This document shows positions 1-11,262 of a stretch of 64,000 nucleotides of DNA, one piece after another. The position numbers and the translations under genes are program-made. The DNA lies in contig OX465584.1 of the NCBI GenBank assembly GCA_950022655.1, forward strand, positions 47,474,723-47,538,722, in the 5' to 3' direction. Source of the stretch: Alentia gelatinosa. Taxonomy: Eukaryota; Annelida; Polychaeta; Phyllodocida; Polynoidae. Position 1 is the first letter of the stretch, and each line of letters begins with the position of its first letter. The notes below the pieces were generated by a model. It saw nothing but the letters and a program-made list of their open reading frames with translations, was not told where the DNA came from and did no database searches.

Positions 1-470
1 AAAGTGATACCGTCAGCCAACGAACATAGGCCTACACTAACGGTAGACTGAAACCCTGAACGCTGCACCATTTCGGCTGATCCAACATATTGCGATAATG
101 TGGTGAAGATTAGAGCACCATCCCACATCAGCAGATCGCTAACGGTGAAATGTGTCCCTTGAAAAATGCTTTGATTACTAAGGATGGGAGTATACTAACG
201 GTATGCTAGCACATTCCGGATTATACGAAGCTGAATCCCGTTAACCAAAGATTGATGGCTAACGATGCAGCCGTTATGCATCAATCGATCCATAATGACC
301 ATCGTTCAAGAATACAGTGACCTGAATGGTGAATTAATGCTGATAGTTAATGATGTTGCCGTTAGACATCAAATGATCCCTAATGTTGGAGTTACATCGT
401 CTCTTATTGGTCATTTGCAATTAATGAGGGATGAATCCCCAGTTCGCTCGCAACGTAAGGCACTACAGGT
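1..470. promoter_or_regulatory. Cluster of MYB-like sites (TAACGG)
   Basis: The hexamer TAACGG or a near variant recurs in both orientations at about 38-43, 140-145, 196-201, 259-264, 271-276 and 359-364. YAACGG is the known MYB-family core. No gene or promoter element is otherwise visible here, so this may be a regulatory cluster or remains of a degenerate repeat. Confidence 0.2.
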
Positions 471-1489
471 AAGAAACTGTTACCATCAACGATGGGGCTA
501 GATTAATGGTGATCCAACTCATGGGATTCCCCTTGTGTTTACTCTGTTCATATCTTGATGTACGATCCATATAAAGCTCCAGAGACATTAGAAAATATCT
601 AACATTTGACCTGCACGGATCTATGTAAATCGTAATTATAATGCATCAATACAGAATTATAAAATAAATCAAATCTACATTTATAAAAAATGCCAATGCG
701 AAAATGCGAAAACATTCTTCAAGCACTGCGCGCATGTGAAGCTATATACTTCCGGCGGAAGTAACAGATTTTGTTAAGGGACTGAAGCACTGCAGCGCAC
801 CTTTACCGTTATGTATGAGACCTGAGGCCAAGAACTATACCTGTCGCCAGTACTAGAGGGCCTGCAAGCTCGACCCCACGTCCACACACCATTTATCATC
901 TGCTCAGCGGGACTCCGTAGTGTGAGAGTAAAATACACCTTGATTCTGCATTAAAAATCCACTTGAGGATTTATTAATGGCTGCCTCCTGCCGTCAGATT
1001 CATGGATCGGTGCTATTTCTCTATGTCATTCGTGTTACGATATGTACTTCTTATGATTATATTGCCGGGTTTTTTTTTTTATATAAATGTAGTCCATTTA
1101 TTCAAGCTGGATTGTTCATCACTCTTCCGTCCCTATCCACTTTGTGTTTACCTAAATACAACTCGTGAATAACCTTTTATCTCTGATGGTACCATTAATT
1201 ACAACCTTATAAACACTTCCTAAAGACTTCAAGGTGGATAAATCTGAAATTGTTCTAGAAATGAATCATACTCACACCAATATCAATCATCAGTAGAACC
1301 AACCTAAGGAGTGATCCTCATATTTTGTTGATTTCCTCTGTCTCTGTAAGTTAAGGCTAATTGTTAGGGTGTGAAATGAAATGAGGGTCGGTGATGGTTT
1401 CCTCTTCCTGGCCATGGCTATCAAATTAGAATGAAGCAGCGTTCTCCTCCCATCTGGGTAATTGGCGGGAAAGTCATCCTCATTCGCTG
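471..1489. other. Intergenic stretch, nothing recognised
   Basis: Moderately A+T-rich DNA with only short open frames and a T-tract near 1,071-1,080. I see no RNA gene, repeat family or exon-like segment in it. Confidence 0.5.
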
Positions 1490-1830
1490 ATTGTCCCGCG
1501 GCAAAAGGCTAACTAGGCAGACGACTTTTGGTGATGGGCCTCTCGTGGCGGGAATTTTGTGGCGATCCGGACACAAATTACTTGTTTACACCCCAATCAC
1601 GGACGCCGGGCGCGAGCTTGGCGCCACCATATGCAAAGTGTTTTAAACCAATCAGCGGCCGCCGCGTGTTCATCTCCGAGTTAACAGGACCGCAGATAGG
1701 GACTTCCGGTGTTTGCTCCGGGTCTCATTTTCGTCTGCGTATCACTTTCGCGGAAGCCTCGAATTGCCCCCAAATTTCATTACCCAAATAACGTGACGTC
1801 GAAAAAAGCAGAGTATTGCAGTGAGTACGA
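1490..1830 (+). promoter_or_regulatory. CpG-rich promoter or first-exon-like region
   Basis: A locally CpG-rich stretch holds an octamer-like ATGCAAAG (1,631), a CCAAT box (1,648-1,652), a near-perfect CRE TGACGTCG (1,794-1,801), and a splice-donor-like GCA|GTGAGTAC at 1,821. An open frame starts at an ATG with a good Kozak context (1,534; G at -3, G at +4) and runs to 1,791, but its roughly 85-residue product is not recognisable. The combination resembles a metazoan promoter and first exon on the plus strand. No downstream exon was found, so this is an inference from motifs only. Confidence 0.3.
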
Positions 1831-4800
1831 TTCCCACCAGCTTAACCCCTTTATCTGTCTTTTCGGGCACCGCGTCGTCTCGTGATATCCCGCTAAGCCT
1901 CATGGATAGCGAGATGACAGTTGGTTGTCAACTTCATCAGTTTATGGGCGGATCGGTGGCAACGGCAAGTGTCCCATTGGGAAAGGGAAAGGAATCGCCG
2001 CGGAATGCCAAAATGGAGAGTGAGTAGATGGAACGCCACGGCAGACGACTTTCCCGGGATTGCCGCTACAGCCTCGTTCTCGCTTTGGGAGATCCAGGGC
2101 GCATGCGTGCTCTACAAGATAAGATATGATGAACTACAGAGACATAAATGATGTGATCGCCCCTCATCCATGTGGTGAAAATAGCAGACTCCCGCTGTGA
2201 TGTGCAGGGCAGGAAATCGACTGGCAAAAGGCAGTCTCCAAATGGCGCCCTTTCAATTTCCCTCCCTTTGATACATTCGTAATAGTGCGCCAGAGAATCC
2301 CAATTCCTTCGCAAATAAAGTGTTTTCCAGGTTGTTGGGGAAACTATATCTGTCGGCTGAAGGGCTTAGCGTGCTATGCACCTCATGGATGAATAGTGGT
2401 GATGTTTGGTACGATGACTTGATACAGCGGGAGAGAGAGTCAAGTACAAATACCTGGGAGTCAGGAGGGGGGAATACCTGTGTGTCTCGATGATACTTCA
2501 AGCTGTTTGCAGGTGCAAAAATACACCTTGATAGTACTTTGAATTGTAACTGCAGTCTTTACTGCTCTGTGTGTAGCCATTCGACGGACCTGACCAGATA
2601 GCTAAGCATCGTTGACCTGTGACCCTCTCCACTATCTCATACATTTCTGAAAGGTTCTCATCTCTTTTTTGTCACCGTTTTTTTTTTATAAAAGGAACAT
2701 TATTTTATGCCTTCCTTTCGCTGTCTGATTAACACACTAGATCATTGTGGTTGGCGTTTTACGTTTTTGCCCAGTCTGTTTGTTCCTCTCGTTCAGTGTT
2801 AAGACGATACAGGGAGCGGTAGATTTTTACCTTCAGGATTCCCAACACTAAACCAGAGTAATGAAAACCCTTGATGGTCTTACAGCCTAAATTCCCGTAT
2901 TCTCAATGGTAACTAGAGTTGTGCTTTTGTGCAATAACTAAAACTGGGATGAGCAAATGGCGGCAATCTACCTCAGTAAATATTGACATCCGAGGTGGAA
3001 CTTTATACTCAGTACAGGAAAATCTTTGTGTCAGTGCTTCCAGTTAAAGATGGTGGACAGGGAAGATTTTTGGGAGGTTGTAAGGGGCCAATGAAGATCC
3101 ACAGGTGACTATGTATCCATGTCTGGCGGGCTGAGGGGCGGGGGAGGCTGGGGAACTCTGGCCTGCGTGTTTGTGATAAGGATTAAGGATCCATGTTACC
3201 GGGGATCCACCAGAGCCCCAGTCCTCGCGGGCCAGTGGCGAAAATCCGCAAAACTTTGTTTGTTGACTTGGCGACTGAATCAACAGGATCACCTCTCGCT
3301 TTCCGATATTCAATATTATGTGTGGCTTTGTTGGATTCTAAAAAAGGCCCCAATAAGGAATTCCACAGATTGTATGTGTTTTTGTCGGGATGTGTCATTC
3401 TCTTCCTCATGAGGAATGTTGATAAGGGAATGTATTTGGGTGTCTTTCTACCTGTTATGTATATACAATGAGGCCTTTATGCTTTGAATTATACACTTCT
3501 CGAGGAATGTGGCGGGGAAATACAAAATTCATACCTGACGCGATAGGATGATATGCATTTATCCCACCAAACTACCAAACAAATGTCAGGAGCGTATGAT
3601 TGACATTTAAATTACGTATTCTCATCTTCACACTTATCTTTATGTTGTTTGTTTTTTGGACAATTACATACCATATAAATACCTTAACCTGGGTCAATTT
3701 TCCACTTCTCTACATGTTGTTATTATATATACTTATGGCCAAAGTTTTATTAAATACCACCTTCTTACTAGGTTTGCAGTATAGATAACGTTCGGGCGCA
3801 CTGTGACCATAGTGAATCGGTTATAAATTGATGACTTGGTAAGTGAAAAAGATGACATTTTCTCATCAATTTTTTGTATGTAACAGAAAAAAGTACTGAC
3901 TGAGTACATGTCATTCTGGGCCTTCTGTACCATAGATATCTATGGTACAAAATATTTTGAACGGCCACCCTAACTATATTTTCTAGTAATACTGCATGAA
4001 AGTTTACAACTTTGAGGTGATATTCAAGGGTTTCAACATATGTATGCACTCTCAGGAATGATAGTCACATATGTTGAACAAACTGAAAAAGAAGAAAAAT
4101 TACGAAAAGGTTGCGAAATACGGTATGCTCGATGACTGACAAGTAAGCCTTAGACGAGCTGGGGGTGCCTAGAAAAACTCCGAGGCATCTAACATCATAT
4201 CGTCAATCCATCAGCCAAATGACACGAAGGTGCCTTATACAATTAACACCCTCCAAGGCGTAAGCGCGGTACCGGGAAGGCCTATAATGAGTTTGCGCTG
4301 CCAATATTGACCTTCAGGTCCCTGCCCTGCTCGTCAGTGGCACCTCACAGCGGCTTAAGTTACAGAAATCTTAGCGGAGGTTTTTTTCTACTTTGATTAA
4401 CTGTGATTTGGGATTCAGAGTCAACATGGTGCATATATATACACCCATGAGCAGTAGCCACACATTAGAGGGCTGCTAACCCCTGCAGGGATGTAAAGCA
4501 GTGTGTTTGTCAGGAAACTCAGAAGGCCTACGCAATTAATCGCCTTTACGTGTGTCTAGTATTATTTTCTCTGTGATTTGACGTAAGGTGGATTAATTCG
4601 ACGGCCTACAGTATAAAAGACTGGAGTGGGGAGGAGTGTCATGATGGGCGATATTTCGTGCAGATGGCCATACTAAAGAGCAGTAAAAATGTGCCTGGTA
4701 TCGCAGCTTCCTTTCTCTGAGTCACGATTGCGTTGTGCAACTCGACATGGGGAGGTTTTTGAGGTGGCACCTGAACTCTCACCACCTTACACCCATAAAC

Positions 4801-5907
4801 TGGTCTACAAACGCGCTACTTGCTCCTTGGGGGGGAGATCAAAAGGAAGAGGGGTGGTTGGTGATTTTTTTCTACAAGATAACCCTGGTGTAATGTAAGG
4901 AGTAACCGATGATAGGACCACCAGAAGAAAATCACCCCCGCCCCCGCTTCCTCCACTCACACCCTCACCCCTCCTCGCCCAGCCACTCTCACACATTCAC
5001 ACACTTTAGAAACGTAGGTTCTTTCACCATCAGTGAGACTCAGTGAAAGTGGACCACCCTATACCAGGCACACCTCCCTCTGTCCCTGTCCCTGTCCGCG
5101 CCTTTGGCCACGTTCCGCACCGACACACTATCATTAGACACCCCGCCAACCCCGGAAAGCAATGGAAAATTGGACGATAGAAGGGGAAGCTAATTTCCCA
5201 GTGTAAATATTGAGATAGATGCCACCCCCGCCTGTATAGACGCCTCCGAATGCCTCTCGCTATTCCCCAGTCCCTGCTACCGCCCGCCCACCTTCTTCTT
5301 ACCCCTCTATCTCCCCGCAGGACTCATTGCCCCCGGCCCATCTGATTGGAATAACTCCAATAAAAGAATCGTATTGGCAAGAAGACAATTTTATCTTAAT
5401 ACAATTCGGATCTCAGCTAGATTTCTGAATGGAGAGATTCATTGAGTGGCTGATTGCCTCATTTTGGTTAGGGTGGAGCAGTGTTTTGGTTCATGGTCCC
5501 ACTTACAATTGGCAGGGTTAGTCTCAGGTGTTGAATTCGAAGTAGATCTAGGATTATCGCAATGTTTCTAAACAGTTCCCTATACACTAGACAAAGGACA
5601 GGCACTCGCATATATCACGTTCTAAAAAACCTGCTGCCATGTATTTCTGTCAGTGGACCTATTTTCTCTCCGGCTATTTAGAGAGTGCAGGCACACGATG
5701 GTCAACAACGGTCATACTGAGTCCTGTCGATACTCTATTTCCGGTGCAATTCTTTATACCAAACTCTTTTTAAAAGAGATAAAAAAAGAATATTTTCCGC
5801 TTGTTCGTTATCCCCGAGTCTATATGCATGCTCTATCGACGGTTAACTAATGGAGATTTAGGGATTTCTTTGGTAATCAATGCGCATATATATCCATCAT
5901 AAGATAT
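1831..5907. other. Intergenic stretch, no gene recognised
   Basis: About 4 kb without a recognisable gene. It contains overlapping short frames around 3,040-3,470 that look like chance, a pyrimidine/C-rich stretch at about 4,920-5,340, and the perfect palindrome listed separately at 3,926. Confidence 0.5.
3926..3949. repeat. Perfect 24-bp palindrome
   Basis: The half-site TGTACCATAGAT is followed immediately by its exact reverse complement ATCTATGGTACA, with no spacer. It can extrude a small cruciform or bind a dimeric protein. Nothing else nearby indicates its role. Confidence 0.85.
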
Positions 5908-6139
5908 GGTATTTTATTTTATAGGTTCAGCATTACTGTAACACGGAGACAAGTTTCGTCTGATTTGGTATTTTATTTACCAGTTTAACATAACTATTAC
6001 TGGAGAAAAATGTCGTCTGATATGTTATTTTATTTACGAGCTTAACGTAATTATAACTTGGAGAAAAGTGTCGTCTGGTGCGGTATTTTATAGACGAGTT
6101 CAACATTACTGTAATATGGAGACGAATGTCGTCTGCCCC
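5908..6139. repeat. Four-unit tandem array, about 58-bp period
   Basis: Units start at 5,908, 5,966, 6,023 and 6,082. Each begins with GGTATTTTAT or a close variant, has a middle block resembling TTAACATAACTATTAC, and ends with GGAGAMRAWTGTCGTCTG. Units have diverged but align over their whole length. The terminal TGTCGTCTG word also occurs twice in the exon-like sequence near 24.2-24.3 kb. Confidence 0.85.
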
Positions 6140-7440
6140 ACTCAGATGATTGACAGCTCTACTGAGACGCAACGACGCATGCTCGGCGAGTTGTAGATCA
6201 TATTTCCGGTGACCAGCTGTCACCTAATTGTTACCGTTGGCGCTCCTAGTGTCTGCTGGGCGAACCAACCGACCCAAGGTCAAGCGAGGATAACTCCCGA
6301 ACACGGTCAGATGGCCTTCACCTTAAGGGGGTCTCCATAGTAACGAGACACCTGACAGCCATGGCAACATCATAGGGGAAAGCATTGAGGGAATTACTTT
6401 TCCGTCGTGGGCCTGTCATTGTGGCCGTGTGGGCGGGGTGGGTGAGTGTTGCGAGTGCTGCAGGTGTTGAAGTGGTGATGAGTGTCAAAGAAAAGGCGGT
6501 TAACTACGCACACTTGTTAGTGTGACAGTGTCAGGTCCAAAGCGGGCCGATTGCAGTTTCCTTTTCATCTCAGGTGTATAAAGGAAGAATGCTGCAGTGA
6601 AATACAGAACCAGTCTTGTAAGGGAAGAACAGGGCGATTAGTTTATTTTCCCTGAATGGGGCACTGGTGAGAAATGACATAGTCGTGGTATAGGTACAAT
6701 CTATCACACATATATACCGAAATTATTTGAACCCCAAAGTGTTGATTCCACCAGGATGACCGATCTAAGCCGATCCTGACCGATTTGTTGACTCACTAGA
6801 TCGGGATGAATCGTAAGAGCGTGATAGGATAAATCGCTCTGGTGAAAAACCTTCCCTCGTCCTATCTGAGCGATAATAGGGGCTCCACACACAGGTGTAA
6901 TGGGGTAAGCAGAGCTGTGCTATCCAATAAGATACTGCAAGACGCAGCCTGACTATGCCAGTTAAAAAGGTCGGGCTGATGGAATCACACTTAATTAAAT
7001 ACATTACATGATGAGGGACACATAAATTGCATATCGAGCTTCGCAGATCTGTATCTATCATTGCCATTCTTCCATAGTGAGAGTCATATTCACCGATAAT
7101 TGCGGCAGGCATGCCAATTCAGCCGAACTGTAAATATGAGGTAAGCAGGAGAATAATCCAAGATAGTCAAAAATCTAAGTATTGACGATTACTTCTTCTC
7201 CTGGAAACCTGATATTATATATCAATAGGATAGGATTAGGGACCTGAAATTTACAGTAAGTTATAGGACAAGCTATAAATTAATTCCAATAAGGCAATAG
7301 GTTTTTTCTTTCTTCCTTTTTAAAATTTTGTTTAGCTATTCTCAACTGATGCCACAAAATGGATTCCATAAACTTTAAACCTCGCTCAAAATGAATCACT
7401 TATGGGGTGATGCTGTCTCCCTGTATCCATGGATACAATC
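6140..7440. other. Intergenic stretch, nothing recognised
   Basis: No coding, RNA or repeat family was recognised. Overlapping minus-strand frames at 6,704-7,112 have no recognisable content. Short hairpins occur around 6,780-6,870. Confidence 0.45.
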
Positions 7441-7450
7441 ACGTCGCTGC

Positions 7451-7481
7451 TGACGTCATCGGTCACGTGATAGGTCACGTG
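7451..7481. promoter_or_regulatory. CRE plus two E-boxes
   Basis: A perfect CRE palindrome TGACGTCA (7,451-7,458) is followed within 5 bp by TCACGTGA (7,463-7,470), and a second TCACGTG begins at 7,475. CREB/ATF binds the first motif and bHLH-Zip factors (USF, TFEB/MITF, MYC/MAX) bind the others. The compact spacing resembles a real enhancer or proximal promoter. It lies about 430 bp upstream of the small open frame at 7,914. Confidence 0.4.
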
Positions 7482-7913
7482 TGTGTAATGGCTGTCACAT
7501 GTCCAGCCCACTAGCGACCACCCACCAGCCCTACACCACGCCCATGTGTGATTAATATATTTAAAGCTCCGTCTAAGCCATTGGAATGGTCGTCTGTTCG
7601 GGATCCACCCGTCATTGTCATCAACCATCGAGCAGTTATCCCACGCCAACTCTAATTTGCATAGAATTGTATCCTAATTACCCCGGGGGTTGATGAGCCT
7701 GGGCGGGGCTCCTTGTGGGTCCGGGGGTACGGACAGCGCCCTAGAGGGGCTGGAGATGTGCTTGGAGAGCCTCCTGGGGTAGGATAGTGACGGGTGGAGG
7801 GGCGTCTCCGACCACACGCCTTGATCTTCATATGGCCCAATTCCCACTAAGCGATTGGGGCATGAGCGATGCTTCAGTTTGCGATTATACACAGAGATTT
7901 CTAGGAATCTGCC

Positions 7914-8090
7914 ATGGCACCCAGTGGAAACACCAATACGCAAAATAATGCCAAAAAGACACTAGTTTCTTGCGATTTAATTTCAAACATGTTTGAAAGT
8001 TTCGTTTCGCTAGTCGCCGATTGTGCACTACCGCCCGACACCGTGCGCCAGTGTCTGGGGCAGGAATCTCCAAGTGAGAATCGGGCCTAA
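7914..8090 (+). CDS. Small open frame or first-exon candidate, 58 codons
   Basis: This frame starts at an ATG in an excellent Kozak context (GCCATGG), with an in-frame stop 12 bases upstream, so the start is well defined. The product begins MAPSGNTNTQNNAKK, has a central segment DLISNMFESFVSLVADCALP that looks like an amphipathic helix, and ends SPSENRA. I do not recognise the family, and no signal peptide or membrane segment is apparent. A splice-donor-like CCAA|GTGAGA at about 8,074 lies inside, so it could be the first exon of a longer gene and not a complete micropeptide. A G+C-rich stretch (7,680-7,810) and the CRE/E-box cluster (7,451-7,481) lie upstream. It may still be a chance frame. 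Confidence 0.3.
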   Translation: MAPSGNTNTQNNAKKTLVSCDLISNMFESFVSLVADCALPPDTVRQCLGQESPSENRA

Positions 8091-9161
8091 CATCGGGCAG
8101 ACCACACCCTACCCACCAGGCCGGCTCGTTTTAACCAAGTTTCCTTTCATCTATTTACTTTTACTCATCAAATACGGCTTCCACATGACACCCGCATCTG
8201 GTAGCTTTCAAATTTGGCTTTTTTAACCGTGGAGGACACTCCGAGTGGTACTAAATACATACATATGTATAACCATTGTCCTCTGAAGTGGAGCCCATAC
8301 ATAACTTGACCAACGCTACTATATTAGCTATATCAAGCAATGAATTATATCAAAACTCACAAGAGAATTCAAAAGTAAGATGTTAAACGATATATTGGTC
8401 TGTTACAGCAGTAGAATCGAGCTGCAGTTAGATCTAGTTTCCTATACATACATTAGACGGAAGGGGAAACAAATTACGATTCAACCGTGATGTACTTAAC
8501 CTATGCATCTTGAGCCCTCGGAGGTCCTCATTCCCATCCAAAGCTTATACATTAAGCCCAATGCTTTTTTGGTATTTCATTGACTTTGGCGTGCATTACT
8601 TCTCTTCATACCACACAGAGCAGATACTTACCCCGACGAAGAATCGCGGGTTACCACGAACCAATAAAAAGAATATAACTACTTTTTACTTCATTCATTT
8701 CCTCGACAGGATAATAACTACGTGATTATTCTTAGAAGTATCCAGACCTTTTAAGTATGAGTATTTTGCCTTTTCTATATTGAACTAACATCCTTTTATC
8801 CCAGTACCACACTCTAGGCTCCCACCTCCCAGCATGAGACCCAGTAAAGCAAAACGCCAATGGAGGACACCGCATCCATCTTCCCGCTCCTTAATGCCCC
8901 AGGTGCCCGCCAGGGGGCGTGTGGTGGCGCCCCCGGTGGCAGGTGCAGGTACTATGGCATTTGGTGGGCAGACGATCCCGTAATGGGCAGGACGCGCTGG
9001 TAATCGGCTCGCGTGCCTGTGGCTAATGTTTGCCGTGCCGCGCCGAATTATGCCCGACTGGAACAAGTGGCCGCGTTTGGCGAGGCCGGCCGAGGGCAAG
9101 GCGAGCCCCGGGCAGGGACGAGCAACTCCCGTGAGCTGCTCAGGGCATTGTCGTAGGCGGA
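8091..9161. other. Intergenic, G+C/CpG-rich in its right half
   Basis: The part from 8,091 to 8,800 is A+T-rich without features. The part from about 8,890 to 9,160 is strongly G+C- and CpG-rich and could be a CpG island. A minus-strand open frame of about 140 codons there has low-complexity content typical of G+C-rich chance frames and resembles nothing I know. Confidence 0.35.
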
Positions 9162-9371
9162 TTGGAGCCTCAAGCAACAGCAGCGGCAGCGACTGAAGAG
9201 GCTTGGACAAGTTACACCGTGTCCTCTTTTGAGTGCATGGTCAATGATGAAGCACATGTCACCGTAAAGACTTGGAATAATCTATCACCTGTATCGAGAG
9301 CTATTCCAACTTACTTAGAATTTAAGAAAATTTCAAAAAACTACCTACAAACAAAAGTGCCTTTATGTTAG
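9162..9371 (+). pseudogene. LINE ORF2 C-terminal tail fragment
   Basis: This open frame ends in a segment with VTVKTWNNLS, then IPTYLEFKKISKNYL, at about 9,258-9,350. The pattern 'WN-L-P ... ip-t...FK...K.yL' is the conserved extreme C terminus of the reverse transcriptase ORF in CR1/L2/Rex-like LINEs, where it follows the thumb region. No catalytic RT motif is present, the first ATG (9,237) is internal, and the stop is at 9,369. It is best read as a 5'-truncated, dead retrotransposon end. Its N-terminal part (alanine/glutamate-rich, 9,162-9,235) does not match and may be flanking DNA. Confidence 0.5.
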
Positions 9372-9505
9372 AATCTACTTACCAAATCTTGTGTCTAGTC
9401 ATGTCCTCGTGTTTTACTGTTGACTTCTTAACTCGATGCTCACAGCTACATGTACCAATCTCCAAGATAGTCCTGGAGTGGTGGAAACTTACTTTACCAT
9501 ATAAT

Positions 9506-10126
9506 TTAAATTAACTTGTACCAGTTTAGAGGTGATGGTGTTATATCGCTGATAAGGTACCTAAAGCTAATGGAAAGCCCCACGTGAAGAAAATCAGCCT
9601 CTTGTAAGGCTGACGCATTTTTGGCCATTATATATGATGCGACAGCAAATGTACTACCTGTGATGAAACTGTTACTGCACACAAAAGCATCAATAAAGAA
9701 AGTTTTGAAAAAGAAAAAAGAATTTGGGCCTATACACTGTACGATTTCGGAACACAAATGTTCCTTTCTCAGCGACAAAGGAACAGAACTTTGTTCCAGC
9801 AATTCGCCTAAGATAAGGAGATCTACCTCCACCTCAGTGGAGATGTTCCTTTGTCGCCGATAAATTGCAGTCGGATGTTCCGATATCGGCCGCGATAGAT
9901 AATAGAACATGTTCCCTCCGAGTTTAAGAAATACCCTCCGTGTTGAAGGCCAATATCGGCCATTGATTAGAAGATTAGGATAATTAGTCGCTGGGTGAGG
10001 AGAAATGGGGGTGCCACACACAGAGATTTGGTCCCTTACGATTAGTGCCCCGAGTTTACCAACGACTTGGATCATAACACAGTCGGCGCGGTAGAAAATC
10101 GTAATACTATCGTACAGTGTGGACAT
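9506..10126 (-). other. 206-codon open frame, unrecognised
   Basis: An ATG-initiated minus-strand frame (start at 10,126) is the longest frame outside the LINE regions. The product includes a run of phenylalanines (antisense of an A-rich tract near 9,704) and has no domain I recognise. The DNA contains inverted GTTCC/GGAAC words at about 9,750-9,915, including the palindrome GAACATGTTC, so the frame is more likely chance or part of a degenerate foldback repeat than a gene. Confidence 0.15.
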
Positions 10127-11049
10127 AATAGCTTAAGACTAACTCCTACTACCTCCATTCTAGTAGCACGCTGTGATGGTCGTAACCCGGTGCAAAATTG
10201 CCATAGACACGCTTATGTTAAGGGGACTTAATCGTATGAAACTAAACCGTACAATGTGTCTTCCACTTAAGGTGTGGAACTCATCAACGCCAACGCAGAA
10301 ATACAGACATCCCGATGCATCCCGACCCCCATTCAATTCAATGCAAATGTGCGTCGTAGACCGCGTCATAAGACGCGTTGAGGTGCATCGGAAGCTCAAC
10401 GGGCTCAAGGTTTAAGTGGCTGTAGTTTTTATTTTGTATGTATATATATGCTTCGGAGAGATCCTAACTGATTGAGCCAATTCCTTTCTGCCAGTTCATT
10501 CGCAACACCCTTAAAACACTGGGGCAAGTTAAATAAATAAGGCTCGTACATGAAGACCCTTGTTTTTACTGCCACCGATACCCAGGGGCGACGGAGGTCA
10601 ACTTTTTTCAACACTTATTGGCGACCTTCGACTGGGACTGTCTTTGCGATGAAGCTTGAATATCATCAAACATGAACCCTTGTACGCCATCCCCTTGTAT
10701 CCTGTGATTTTAGGTATGAGTAATTCAACAAACATCGAACACAACCTTCTATATTTCTGCAGTACCTTTTGCACTGCAACTAGAGTTAAGTCAAGGGGGA
10801 AGATATATAGCCTTTCAACTTCTTTGGATGTAACAAGAACCATCCAGGTTGCTATGTGAAAAGAAATGTTGTAAATGCTCAGAAAGGCGGGAAATGACGC
10901 CAGGCCTTTGTACCACGTCTAAAGATTGCTGAAAGCCGCTGTAACCCACATGGAATGAGCTGCATATCTGTGTGAACTAGATTAAAACGGTGAAAGCCGC
11001 TCCCGCTGTGGCACGCCCGTGTGGACAGTGGGAACCCCGCTAATTGGTC
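10127..11049. other. Intergenic stretch, nothing recognised
   Basis: Opposing short frames overlap at 10,160-10,415 and 10,598-10,859 without recognisable content. No repeat family or RNA gene was seen. Confidence 0.4.
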
Positions 11050-11262
11050 CAATTCACGTCACGTGACCAGTATCGGCGCCCTTGATTGGCCAATTCCGTC
11101 GGACACTGATTGTCAGGCGAAAAGTAGTCTGCACGACAAGAACGCAGACACGCGCCAAAATGGCGGTAACTTTTAGATTCGATCGGCTCCAGTCGTTGTC
11201 TGCGGACACTTTCGACATGTTTGCTCTCTGAAACGAGATTCCGCGAGATTGAACCGTGAGTC
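11050..11262 (+). promoter_or_regulatory. CLEAR/CCAAT promoter-like region
   Basis: GTCACGTGAC at 11,058-11,067 matches the consensus CLEAR element bound by TFEB/MITF-type factors that control lysosomal and autophagy genes. It is followed by back-to-back CCAAT boxes in GATTGGCCAATT (11,083-11,094) and a YY1-like AAAATGGCGG (11,158). A donor-like GTGAGT sits at 11,256. Together these resemble a TATA-less housekeeping promoter reading rightward. No downstream exon was recognised, so the target gene is unknown. Confidence 0.35.
11160..11231 (+). CDS. Short frame at YY1-type start, 23 codons
   Basis: Starting at the ATG inside AAAATGGCGG (A at -3, G at +4), the frame reads MAVTFRFDRLQSLSADTFDM plus three more residues and stops at 11,229-11,231. 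YY1-type AAnATGGCGGC sites often overlap the real start codon of housekeeping genes, but the early stop with no donor before it means this is either an upstream ORF in a 5' leader or chance. Confidence 0.15.
   Translation: MAVTFRFDRLQSLSADTFDMFAL

Noticed and set aside
5908..6139. Possible CRISPR-like array of regular repeats
   Set aside because: Units are contiguous and diverged with no unique spacers, and the host is a eukaryote. It is a tandem repeat.
8785..9210. Minus-strand 141-codon frame
   Set aside because: It lies across a CpG-rich patch with low-complexity Ala/Arg/Gly/Pro content, resembles nothing known, and overlaps the LINE tail on the other strand.
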